This document shows, in pieces, positions 8,198 through 17,782 of a DNA stretch of 35,195 bases. The DNA is from Comamonadaceae bacterium 2PF. Its GTDB lineage: Bacteria; Pseudomonadota; Gammaproteobacteria; Burkholderiales; Burkholderiaceae_C. The position numbers and the translations under genes were made by a program. The DNA lies in the NCBI GenBank assembly GCA_005502875.1, contig SCMV01000041.1, forward strand, positions 1 to 35,195. Reading direction: 5' to 3'. How positions within the stretch are numbered: the stretch's first letter is position 1; each line of letters starts with the position of its first letter. The notes below the pieces were generated by a model that ran no database searches, was not told where the DNA came from, and worked only from the letters and a program-made list of their open reading frames with translations.

Positions 8198-9715
8198 TCA
8201 ACCGACCAGCGGCAGCGCCAGGCAAAGGCAGGTGCCTCCTCCGGGGACATCGGTGGGGCGAAGGCTGCCGCCATGGAGCTGGGCCACGCGCTGCGCGATC
8301 GCAAGCCCCATCCCCCCAATGCCACCGCCAGTGCGCTGCACAGGTGGGTCACGCAAGGATTGCCCCAAGTTCAAGCGCTGAGCGATCTCTGAAGGCAGAC
8401 CGGGGCCAGCGTCTTCGACCCAGACCTGTGCCAGCCCAGCCTGCCGGGACACGCTCACCCTGACGGCATGGCGACCACCGGCATGCTTGATCGCGTTGTC
8501 GATCAAGTTGGTCAACGCCCTCTCGACGAGTTGCAAGTCGCCCTCCACCTCCAGGGCGCCTGGTGCAGGACCACCCAACGTGACGGGAGGCATGGCGTGG
8601 GCGATCTCGAACTTCTGCACGGTGTCGGTGACCAGCTCGTCGAGCAAAAAACGCTCGCGCTGCGCGATCTCACGGGTGGATTGCAGCGCGGTCAACTCGA
8701 ACAACTGCTGTGACAGGCGCCGCACTTTGTCGCTTTGCGCCAAGGCGGCCTGAAGCAACTTGCCAGGCGGCCAAGCCACGCCACCCGTGAACGTTTCGGA
8801 CACGGCAGGAGGACGGCCAGGGCCCATCAATGCCTCGATGTGGCCTTGCAGGGCAGTCAGGGGCGTGCGCAGGTCATGGGCCAGGCCAGCCATCATCTCG
8901 CGGTGCGCATGGGCCTGGGCCTGCTCACGCTTTGTTTGGTGTTCCAGGCGTTGAGTCAGGTCGTCGAAGGCCACCGCCAGGGTCTGCACTTCGTCACCAA
9001 AAGGCAAAGGGCCCCGCCCACCCGATTCAGCTGCGCCATCGGGTTGAGCACGGTAGTTGCGCAAACGATCGGCCAGTCTGTGCAAAGGCGAAGTCAGCCG
9101 CCTGAAAGTGAACACGCCCACCAGCAAGGTTGCCAGCAGGCCCAATGCCCCGGCCATCAGAGCCCCTTGCCAAATGCGACGCCAGCTCAGTTGGAGAGCC
9201 ACCTCTTCACGTGCCGCTCCGTCCAGGACAATGTAGAGGTAGCCGGGAGGCCGCGTGTCGCCGGAACGCGGCGGGAACATGGCCGCACTGAAAATGCGCT
9301 GGTGCTCGCCGCCCATGGGGTCGGTGCCACGCAGTGGCAACGGAGCCCCGGCCAGGAATGCTCGCACCGCGTGCAGGTCGACCTGGTGCTCACGCACCAT
9401 GCCCGGCTCGCCGATGTAGGCCTCGACCAAACCGTCGGCGTCCAGCACATAAACCTGTATGCCTGGGTTCACCACCATCAACATCGAGAGCAGTTTCTCG
9501 CGCTCTGCCTGCGCAGCCTCCCGGCGGTCTTTGACTGAAATCTCAGGCCAATGCGAGACGATGTGTCTGGCCAGTCCATGCGACAGGCGTTGCAGCGCCT
9601 CTTGCTCGTGCTCGGAGGCCACCCGCCCCGCCAGCGCCGCGACCAGCCCACCATAGGCCAGCAGCAAGGTTGCCAGCACCAGCGACAGCCGAGTGGCGAA
9701 TGACCTTGGCCTCAT
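8198..9715 (-). CDS. Two-component sensor histidine kinase
   Basis: A 505-residue inner-membrane kinase. TM1 is at about 9-30, a periplasmic sensor region at 31-183, TM2 at 184-204, and HAMP to about 262. The HisKA helix has the phospho-acceptor H280 in AHDLRTPL. HATPase_c has the N box (LTNLIDNAIKHAGG), G1 (VEDAGPGLP) and G2 (GGIGGMGLAIAQ). The start at 9715 overlaps the response regulator stop by 4 bases (ATGA), so the pair is translationally coupled. An insertion of about 25 residues (MGPGRPPAVSETFTGGVAWPPG) between the two HisKA helices is somewhat unusual. The stimulus is unknown. Its partner regulator lies immediately upstream, next to a spondin-domain PEP-CTERM gene. Confidence 0.93.
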   Translation of the reverse strand: MRPRSFATRLSLVLATLLLAYGGLVAALAGRVASEHEQEALQRLSHGLARHIVSHWPEISVKDRREAAQAEREKLLSMLMVVNPGIQVYVLDADGLVEAYIGEPGMVREHQVDLHAVRAFLAGAPLPLRGTDPMGGEHQRIFSAAMFPPRSGDTRPPGYLYIVLDGAAREEVALQLSWRRIWQGALMAGALGLLATLLVGVFTFRRLTSPLHRLADRLRNYRAQPDGAAESGGRGPLPFGDEVQTLAVAFDDLTQRLEHQTKREQAQAHAHREMMAGLAHDLRTPLTALQGHIEALMGPGRPPAVSETFTGGVAWPPGKLLQAALAQSDKVRRLSQQLFELTALQSTREIAQRERFLLDELVTDTVQKFEIAHAMPPVTLGGPAPGALEVEGDLQLVERALTNLIDNAIKHAGGRHAVRVSVSRQAGLAQVWVEDAGPGLPSEIAQRLNLGQSLRDPPVQRTGGGIGGMGLAIAQRVAQLHGGSLRPTDVPGGGTCLCLALPLVG

Positions 9716-10416
9716 CGCCCCACGCCCCCATCGAATCGATACCCCACGCCCCAAACGGTGACGATGCGCGCCGGCTCGCGCGGGTCCAATTCGATCTTGG
9801 TGCGCAGCCGGTTGATGTGGGAATTGACCGTGTGCTCGTAGCCGTCAAAACCGGCGCCCCACACGCGCTGGAGCAACTCGCTGCGACTGAAAGCTCTGCC
9901 GGGATGGCGCAACATGAAATGCAACAGATCGAACTCGCGCAGCGTCAGCGGGATGACGTCGGCGCCACGCAGCAGCTCGCGTCGTTCGGTGTCGAGCTGA
10001 AACGGACCGAAGGACAACCTGGCTTCGGCGACGGGTGCCAGACGCAGCTGCTCCATTCTGCGCAGCAAAGCGCGCACCCTCGCCACCAGCTCCAACATCG
10101 AGAACGGCTTGGCCAGGTAGTCGTCGGCACCCAGCTCCAGCCCTAGCACGCGGTGCGCCTCGGTTGTGCGGGCACTGAGCATGATCACGGGCACATCGGC
10201 ATGGCGCGCACGCAGGTGACGGCAAACATCCCAGCCATCTGCACCCGGCAACATCAGGTCAAGCAAGACCATGTCCCAACGCTGCCGATCGATGGCCGCC
10301 ATCGCGAGCGCCCCATTGCTCTCGCGGTGCAGCCGGTATCCGGCCTGCTCCAGATGCAGTCGAAGCGCATCTGCAATGGCATCGTCGTCTTCAACCAGCA
10401 AGAGTTGTTCGTTCAT
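9712..10416 (-). CDS. OmpR/PhoB-family response regulator
   Basis: A 234-residue DNA-binding regulator. The receiver domain is at 1-120 with acidic pocket E9/D10/D11, phospho-acceptor D53 (LLDLMLPGADG) and K103 (LAKPFS). The winged-helix domain at about 135-230 has the typical LTLREFDLLHFML...RVWG...HINRLRTKIE...TVWGVGYRF pattern. The ATG at 10416 was chosen because the receiver begins there (MNEQLLLVED); an in-frame extension to 10512 would run into the neighbouring gene. The gene lies 58 bases after the spondin-domain PEP-CTERM gene on the same strand with no terminator between them, so they may share a transcript. Its targets are unknown; dyads upstream of the two PEP-CTERM genes are candidate sites (inference). 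Confidence 0.94.
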   Translation of the reverse strand: MNEQLLLVEDDDAIADALRLHLEQAGYRLHRESNGALAMAAIDRQRWDMVLLDLMLPGADGWDVCRHLRARHADVPVIMLSARTTEAHRVLGLELGADDYLAKPFSMLELVARVRALLRRMEQLRLAPVAEARLSFGPFQLDTERRELLRGADVIPLTLREFDLLHFMLRHPGRAFSRSELLQRVWGAGFDGYEHTVNSHINRLRTKIELDPREPARIVTVWGVGYRFDGGVGR

Positions 10417-10474
10417 GGCAGGTGCAGTCCCTGGGTGCAGCGACGCATTGAAGCACACCCAGGGCCTTGTCGCA

Positions 10475-11278
10475 TCAAACCCGGGCAGCGCGCCTGCGGC
10501 CCAAGCCAGCAAGCGTCAGCAGCGCCGCGGCCATCAGCACATAGGTTTGGGGCTCAGGCACCGCTGCCACGGCAAAGCCGATGCGGTAGATGGACGTGCC
10601 GGCCGACAATTGGCTGTCAAAGACGTAGCCTGCGGCCGTGGTCTCGCCATTGAATCCGCTCAGCGGTGCAAAGCGAAGCCCGACGACGCCGTTCTCGTCG
10701 GTGCGGAGGTCGTTGTTGCCGTTGACCAGGAAGGCTGCGCCTGCCACGCTGAAGGCTTCTGAACCCGCGTTCCAGATGTCGCCGGCCGTCAGGTTGATGG
10801 CATTGATCTGCAACTGGCCATTGGCATCAAACAGCCCGTACTCCGTGGGCGAATCGTTGCCGATGAAGTAATCGTTGCTGGGGATCACCATCGAGGCGAA
10901 GCTGAAGTAGCGGTTCAGGCTGGGGTCCACGGTGAACACCGCCGAACGGGATTGCCCCGGCAGCAGCGCTCCACCGATGACGCCGCGTGTGGCGTTGGGC
11001 TGGGCCGCTGCGAAATCAGCTTGCCAGACGGTGCCGCTGCCACCCTCTGCAACGCTGACGATCCCGGGACTGGCCGCCTGGCCTGCATTGAAGGCATCGA
11101 ACACCCCCTGGTGGAACCCAAGGTGCAGGGGGGCAAAGGCAATGCTGTTGGCTGGCGCCAGGTTCTCGACCGTGACGGTGACCTGCACGGGAGCAGCTTG
11201 GGCCGTGGCCACCAGGGCCATGGTGGCCAGCACAACAACACCAGATGGCAGGCGGAAAAATCGGGAAGGATGGATCAT
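10475..11278 (-). CDS. Spondin-domain protein with PEP-CTERM sorting signal
   Basis: A 267-residue exported protein. A Sec signal peptide covers about 1-29 (hydrophobic run then AQA-AP). The body matches the bacterial spondin_N fold, with the typical segments NLAPANSIAFAPLHLGFHQG and FSFASMVIPSNDYFIGN. The C-terminus is a classic PEP-CTERM anchor: VPEP, a hydrophobic helix, then GRRRAARV. Such tails are recognised by exosortase (EpsH/XrtA type), usually in exopolysaccharide-producing Gram-negatives; no exosortase is in this window. The ATG at 11278 has GGAG about 8 bases upstream. It may lead an operon with the two-component pair downstream. Function beyond surface or extracellular location is unknown. 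Confidence 0.87.
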   Translation of the reverse strand: MIHPSRFFRLPSGVVVLATMALVATAQAAPVQVTVTVENLAPANSIAFAPLHLGFHQGVFDAFNAGQAASPGIVSVAEGGSGTVWQADFAAAQPNATRGVIGGALLPGQSRSAVFTVDPSLNRYFSFASMVIPSNDYFIGNDSPTEYGLFDANGQLQINAINLTAGDIWNAGSEAFSVAGAAFLVNGNNDLRTDENGVVGLRFAPLSGFNGETTAAGYVFDSQLSAGTSIYRIGFAVAAVPEPQTYVLMAAALLTLAGLGRRRAARV

Positions 11279-11293
11279 GAGGAATCTCCATTT

Positions 11294-11368
11294 GAGATGG
11301 GTTAGCTGGGACCTGAACGCGGTCTCGATGGCTCGAAACCGCGCATCCGATGCTATGGATCCCATCTC
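11294..11368 (-). promoter_or_regulatory. Nested inverted repeats in the leader of the spondin-domain gene
   Basis: GAGATGGG (11294-11301) pairs with CCCATCTC (11361-11368), and inside it CGCGGT (11318-11323) pairs with ACCGCG (11338-11343). The spacers between the arms are 16 and 17 bases, nearly symmetric. The mRNA leader could fold into a long interrupted stem just upstream of the ribosome binding site, or the repeats could be protein sites. The role is inferred. Confidence 0.4.
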
Positions 11369-11385
11369 CCGAAAGCCTCATGTGG

Positions 11386-11405
11386 ATCTCACGTCACCGT
11401 GAGAT
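11386..11405. promoter_or_regulatory. 20-bp dyad, candidate operator
   Basis: ATCTCACG and CGTGAGAT are perfect 8-bp inverted arms around TCAC, 108-127 bases upstream of the spondin-domain gene start. Placement and shape suit a dimeric regulator; which one is unknown. Confidence 0.45.
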
Positions 11406-11510
11406 GTTCAGGCGCCGATGCCCAAGCCTGTCCTGGCACCACCCGAGCAGACGAAAACACCCCCTGTCCTCAGCATGCTCTGGAACTCGGCGAGGGGTCC
11501 GAACAAACAT

Positions 11511-11540
11511 GAAAAAAGCCACCCGAGGGTGGCTTTTCGA
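11511..11540 (-). terminator. Intrinsic terminator of the upstream PEP-CTERM gene
   Basis: Read leftward, AAAAGCCACCC pairs with GGGTGGCTTTT across a short loop and ends in a run of six T. It lies 15 bases after the stop of the PEP-CTERM gene at 11555-12496, separating it from the spondin-domain gene. Confidence 0.92.
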
Positions 11541-11554
11541 GGGCAAGTCGGCGA

Positions 11555-12496
11555 TCAGCTCGCGCGACGACGGGCCACAGCGCCGATCAGGCCCAGGCCA
11601 GCCAGGGCCAGGGCCCAGGTACCGGGTTCAGGCACCGGAGTCAGGTTGATCGGCAGGGCCGTGGAGGCGCGGCCACCGACTTGAGCGCCGATGTTGAAGT
11701 AGGCCGTCTGCTCGGTGTTGCTCGTGTTGGCGAACACGGCGTAGAACTGACGCGAGTCGCTGAGGGTCTGCTCGGTAGCAGGCACCACGATCGTCGAGTA
11801 GATGGGGTAGTTGTAATAGTCCGGCTTTGAGTAGTCGTAGCCTTGGTAGGTCTGGTAGCTGTACTCACCGCGCGCGTTGGCGTTGATGCTCAGGTTGTTG
11901 TTGGAGTTGCCCGAGACCGAGCCGGCCGGCGTCGGCAGGCTGTAGCTGAGGTTCATCCAGGTCGACGAAGAAGCCGTCTCGGTGTAGTCGCAGTAATAGT
12001 AGATGCTCGAGCAGGCAGAAGGGTTGGTCGCCGAAGCCTTGACCAGGGCGTCGGCCGTGATGATCAAAACCGACTGGGCCGACAGCTTGATGCTGCCGTT
12101 GTAGTAGTAGCTGCTGCCGTTGCTGCTGACAGTGGCGCTGTAAGACGTGCCGGGGCCACCAGCTTGGCCTTGAACCGACAGGCTGTTGAGGCCGACCGAC
12201 AGGCTGGCGGAGACCGTGTCCAGGTCACCGGAGGCCGTCTTGGTGTACGTGCCCAGCCCGTTGCGGGTGTAGTTGTACGACTCGCTCGCAGATTGCGAGG
12301 AATCGGACAGGTTGAACGACAGCGAGCCTGGGAGGCTGGCCAGGCTGAAGCCACTCACGGAAGCGTCCGTGGGGGTCAGGTCGATCACTTGGAACTGGAT
12401 GTTGCTGATCGAGGCCGAGGCCGACGACGCTGCGAACGCGGGAAGGGTGGCGGCGACCAGGGCGCAAGCCAGGGCGACCGAACGGATGCGGATCAT
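11555..12496 (-). CDS. PEP-CTERM sorting domain protein, Ser/Tyr/Asn-rich
   Basis: A 313-residue exported protein. The signal peptide is at 1-22 (IRIRSVALACALVAATLPAFA). The body is rich in serine, tyrosine, asparagine and threonine, with clusters such as GSSYYYNGS and SSIYYYCDYTETASSS, and probably forms beta structure. The C-terminus is a PEP-CTERM anchor: VPEPG, a hydrophobic helix, then ARRRAS. The ATG at 12496 has AGGAGG 7 bases upstream, a strong site. The gene stands alone between its own terminator and the clpB terminator. A 22-bp inverted repeat (12519-12540) lies just upstream of the ribosome binding site. The body resembles no domain I recognise. It may be a secreted matrix component (inference from the anchor). 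Confidence 0.87.
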   Translation of the reverse strand: MIRIRSVALACALVAATLPAFAASSASASISNIQFQVIDLTPTDASVSGFSLASLPGSLSFNLSDSSQSASESYNYTRNGLGTYTKTASGDLDTVSASLSVGLNSLSVQGQAGGPGTSYSATVSSNGSSYYYNGSIKLSAQSVLIITADALVKASATNPSACSSIYYYCDYTETASSSTWMNLSYSLPTPAGSVSGNSNNNLSINANARGEYSYQTYQGYDYSKPDYYNYPIYSTIVVPATEQTLSDSRQFYAVFANTSNTEQTAYFNIGAQVGGRASTALPINLTPVPEPGTWALALAGLGLIGAVARRRAS

Positions 12497-12518
12497 GCTT
12501 TCCTCCTGTTGGAATCGA

Positions 12519-12540
12519 TACATTTGCACGCCGAAATGTA
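12519..12540 (-). promoter_or_regulatory. 22-bp inverted repeat before the PEP-CTERM gene
   Basis: TACATTT and AAATGTA are perfect 7-bp arms around an 8-base spacer, with the near arm 23 bases upstream of the start codon at 12496. It may be an operator over the promoter or a leader hairpin. A TTGCCT -35-like hexamer lies just upstream on the coding strand. Confidence 0.5.
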
Positions 12541-12569
12541 AAGGCAACCGAAGGGGCTGAGGCTCAGCC

Positions 12570-12612
12570 AAAAAGCCGACCCCCACGCCTGAGTGTGGGC
12601 GCGGGGGTCGAT
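12570..12612 (-). terminator. Intrinsic terminator of clpB
   Basis: Read leftward, GACCCCCGCGCC pairs (with one mismatch) with GGCGTGGGGGTC, followed by GGCTTTTT. It starts about 6 bases after the clpB stop. Confidence 0.85.
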
Positions 12613-12617
12613 TCGCG

Positions 12618-15215
<2,598 letters not shown>

Positions 15216-15264
15216 GGGGCTCTCCTGGTGTGCTGAGGCCGAGTTGATCAGCCGATTGCTGCGC

Positions 15265-15292
15265 AGATGGAGGGCCCCAGGCGATTTTCAAG
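15265..15292 (-). promoter_or_regulatory. Sigma-32 (heat-shock) promoter of clpB
   Basis: On the coding strand, CTTGAAA (perfect -35) is followed after 13 bases by CTCCATCT, 7 of 8 matches to the CCCCATNT -10. It lies about 50 bases upstream of the clpB start. ClpB is a known sigma-32 target. Confidence 0.85.
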
Positions 15293-15331
15293 GGGACGCC
15301 GCCTGCCCGAACGCCGCAGGTTTGCGCCAGA

Positions 15332-16522
15332 TCAGATCGCCAGGCTTTCGCTACTGACCCGGTTGCGGCCCGCCTGTTTGGCGTCGTACAGCCTGGCATC
15401 GGCCCGCGACAGGGCCTCCTCCAAAGGGCGGGTGCGGTGGTGAAAGGCCACGCCCACGCTGATGGTGACAGCAATCGTCACGCTGCTGTCGCCCACCTCG
15501 GCATGGCACGGGCGGGCCTCGACCACCTGCCGCAATCGCTCGGCCACCACTTGGGCGTCCTCGGCGGCCCGCAAGGGCAGCATGACCGTGAACTCCTCGC
15601 CGCCATAGCGCGCCAGCAAGGCGTCGTCGCGCAGGTGCTCCGAGAGCACCTGGGTGACATGGCGCAGCACCTCGTCGCCCACGGGGTGACCGTGGCGGTC
15701 GTTGATGGACTTGAAGTGATCGATGTCGATCATGAGCAGCGCCACGCCCAGGCTGTTGGCGGGCTGGCTGGCGAGCAGCCGCTGTCCGTGCTCGCGCAGC
15801 CCTCGGCGCGACAGGATGCCGGTGAGGTCGTCGGACAGGGAGCGGTGGTGAACCTGCTGGTAAAGCCGGTCGTTGATGGTGGCGAAAACGATGGCCGCCA
15901 CCGACAGCGGCAACAACGCGATGCCCATGGCCGAAGGCGCCATCAGCCAATCGGGGGCCAGCAGCAGATGGGGCGGGTAAGGCCCCGGGTGGTCCCACGA
16001 GTAGGCCAGCACCATCACCCAATCCAGAGAAAAAAGGAATGCGGTGAACAACAAGGCCCACTCGCCGCTCAGGCGCGGCTCCTGAGAGCGCAACAGCACC
16101 CGCCCCTGGTCCAGCAAGGTGCCCACGGCGATGGCCGCCAGCACCAGGGCCACCAGCAACTGGTAGTGCGCCGGGCTCAGCACCCCACCGCCAAACCACA
16201 GCAGGCACCCCGACCCGATGGCCAGCAACAGGCCCACCGACAGCGGCGTGCGCTCGCCATTGAGCTCGCGGAACCCCCAGGCCAACAGCGTGACGCCGGT
16301 GGCACACACCCCCACCCCATGGCGCCATACCTCGCGCATGTGCTCGGGCGGGGTCACCAGCACCACCAGGAAGGCCGACAGGCACAGGAAAGCCGCACGG
16401 TAGAGCAGCAGCGCGCGGCGGATGCGCGGGTGCTCGGTGCGCACCAGCATGATCAGCCCCAGGCCGATCAGCGAGCCGGCCCCTGCCAGGGCGTAACAGG
16501 TGTAGACGTCGATGACGGACAT
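15332..16522 (-). CDS. Diguanylate cyclase with multi-span membrane N-terminus
   Basis: A 396-residue inner-membrane enzyme expected to make cyclic di-GMP from two GTP. The N-terminal half (1-215) has six or seven hydrophobic segments with no recognised sensor domain. The GGDEF domain is at about 228-390, with MIDIDHFKSINDRHGHPVGDEVL and the active-site loop GGEEF at 307-311, so it should be catalytic. The inhibitory RxxD site five residues before GGEEF reads RDDA, so product inhibition may be lost. It lies 39 bases after crcB on the same strand and may be the last gene of the moeA-moaD-moaE-crcB unit; clpB downstream has its own promoter. The signal it senses is unknown. Confidence 0.92.
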   Translation of the reverse strand: MSVIDVYTCYALAGAGSLIGLGLIMLVRTEHPRIRRALLLYRAAFLCLSAFLVVLVTPPEHMREVWRHGVGVCATGVTLLAWGFRELNGERTPLSVGLLLAIGSGCLLWFGGGVLSPAHYQLLVALVLAAIAVGTLLDQGRVLLRSQEPRLSGEWALLFTAFLFSLDWVMVLAYSWDHPGPYPPHLLLAPDWLMAPSAMGIALLPLSVAAIVFATINDRLYQQVHHRSLSDDLTGILSRRGLREHGQRLLASQPANSLGVALLMIDIDHFKSINDRHGHPVGDEVLRHVTQVLSEHLRDDALLARYGGEEFTVMLPLRAAEDAQVVAERLRQVVEARPCHAEVGDSSVTIAVTISVGVAFHHRTRPLEEALSRADARLYDAKQAGRNRVSSESLAI

Positions 16523-16561
16523 GCGGGGGTCATCATCCCATGCCCGGACGCAAAGGGGAAC

Positions 16562-16954
16562 TCAGGTCAACCACGTCCGCATGAGCCGGGCGCCCAATGC
16601 TGCACACGCCAGGGCACCGATCACGTGGGCCAGGGTGTGCAACAACGCCCCACCGAGCTCGCCCTTGTCCAGCAAAGCCAGGGATTCGGCCGAAAACGCG
16701 GAGAAGGTGGTGAAGCCACCCAGCACCCCGGTGACCAGCAGCAAGCGCAGCCCTTCGTCGGGGTGGCGCCCCAGCCAGGCCAGGGTCAGGCCGATGCCCA
16801 GGCCGCCCAACAGGTTCACGAACAGGGTGCCCAGCGGAAAGCCTCCCCACAGCGGGTTGAACCACACGCCAGCCTGCCAGCGCAACAAAGCGCCCGTGGC
16901 GGCCCCCACGGCAACGGCCACGGCAGGCGGCCACCCTGACACCCAGCTGCTCAT
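16562..16954 (-). CDS. crcB: Fluoride exporter CrcB/Fluc
   Basis: A 130-residue, four-helix inner-membrane fluoride channel that works as an antiparallel dimer. Family motifs are present: GAATGALLRW near the N-terminus, PLGTLFVNLLGG at about 41-52 with the conserved Asn, and GGFTTFSAFSAES at about 75-88 with the Phe/Thr/Ser pore residues. The start overlaps the moaE stop by 4 bases (ATGA), so translation is coupled to moaE. No fluoride riboswitch can lie directly upstream, because that position is moaE coding sequence. The link of fluoride export to molybdenum cofactor genes is unexplained and may be only positional. Confidence 0.93.
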   Translation of the reverse strand: MSSWVSGWPPAVAVAVGAATGALLRWQAGVWFNPLWGGFPLGTLFVNLLGGLGIGLTLAWLGRHPDEGLRLLLVTGVLGGFTTFSAFSAESLALLDKGELGGALLHTLAHVIGALACAALGARLMRTWLT

Positions 16955-17514
16955 GCCGCGCCCTCCCCGCCCGGCGCCAGGTGCCAGCGGCGGGCGGCGG
17001 CTTCGTCGCTTTCGCGCGCATCCACCCAGCGGGCATCGGCCCCGGCGATTTCCTTTTTCCAGAAGGGCGCGCGGGTCTTGAGCCAGTCCATGAGGAAGGC
17101 GGCGCAGTCGAAGGCCTGCTGGCGGTGCGCCGAGGTGACGGCCACCAGGACGATCTGTTCGGACACGGCCAGCGGGCCAACGCGGTGGATCACGCGCACA
17201 CCGCGCACGTCAAAGCGCTGGCGAGCCTGCGCGATGAGCTCGGCGATGCTGCGCTCGGTCATGCCGGGGTAGTGCTCCAGTTCCATGACCGCGGGCTGCT
17301 GCGCCGCGGTCGCGCGGGCAGCCTGGGCGGCTTCTTGCCACTCGCGCACGGTGCCCACGAAACTGACCACCGCGCCCACGCCGGGGTCACCCGCGCGCAG
17401 GGCCGTCACCTCGGCGCCCAGGTCGAAGTCTTCGGGCGAGACGCGCACGCAGGTCAGGGCATCGTCCAGCATGGCGGCTGTGGCAGGGGGATGCGCCAGG
17501 TGAGCTGAGGTCAT
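16951..17514 (-). CDS. moaE: Molybdopterin synthase catalytic subunit MoaE
   Basis: Large subunit of molybdopterin synthase, which converts cyclic pyranopterin monophosphate to molybdopterin with sulfur from MoaD thiocarboxylate. The product has 187 residues, longer than the usual 150, because of an N-terminal extension of about 25 residues (MTSAHLAHPPATAAMLDDAL) before the conserved VRVSPEDFDLGAEV. Family motifs are SFVGTVRE, LEHYPGMTE, VIHRVGPLAVSEQIVLVAV, and the active-site segment APFWKKE with the catalytic lysines. The start lies 2 bases after the moaD stop, and the end overlaps crcB by 4 bases. An internal ATG at 17472 could give a more usual length. Confidence 0.95.
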   Translation of the reverse strand: MTSAHLAHPPATAAMLDDALTCVRVSPEDFDLGAEVTALRAGDPGVGAVVSFVGTVREWQEAAQAARATAAQQPAVMELEHYPGMTERSIAELIAQARQRFDVRGVRVIHRVGPLAVSEQIVLVAVTSAHRQQAFDCAAFLMDWLKTRAPFWKKEIAGADARWVDARESDEAAARRWHLAPGGEGAA

Positions 17515-17516
17515 CG

Positions 17517-17774
17517 TCAGCCTCCGGTCACGGGGGGGAAAAAGGCCACCTCGTCCCCGTCGGACAAGGGCTCGTTGAGGTCGCACAAAGCCTGGTTGAG
17601 TGCCGTGCGCAAGCCAAGGCTTTCGTCCAGGGCTGCGGCATGCGCAGGCGAGCGCCCCTGGAGCCAGTCGAGCAGGCCCGCGACGGTCGCGTTGGGCAAG
17701 TCGCCCAGCTCGGCCACCTCCTGGGGCCCCAGCTTTTCCCGCACAGCGGCAAAGTAACGCACGGTGATGCCCAT
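17517..17774 (-). CDS. moaD: Molybdopterin synthase sulfur carrier subunit MoaD
   Basis: An 85-residue ubiquitin-fold sulfur carrier. It begins MGITVRYFAAVREKLG and ends DEVAFFPPVTGG; the C-terminal Gly-Gly is the site of adenylation and thiocarboxylation and fits into MoaE. The ATG at 17774 fits the family N-terminus; a GTG at 17786 overlapping the moeA stop is an alternative. Its position 8 bases after moeA and 2 bases before moaE gives a compact moeA-moaD-moaE operon, consistent with stoichiometric synthesis of the two synthase subunits. Confidence 0.95.
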   Translation of the reverse strand: MGITVRYFAAVREKLGPQEVAELGDLPNATVAGLLDWLQGRSPAHAAALDESLGLRTALNQALCDLNEPLSDGDEVAFFPPVTGG

Positions 17775-17782
17775 GGCCGCCC

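Noticed and set aside
16955-17100. Fluoride riboswitch before crcB
   Set aside because: The position is moaE coding sequence, and I could not see the conserved pseudoknot layout.
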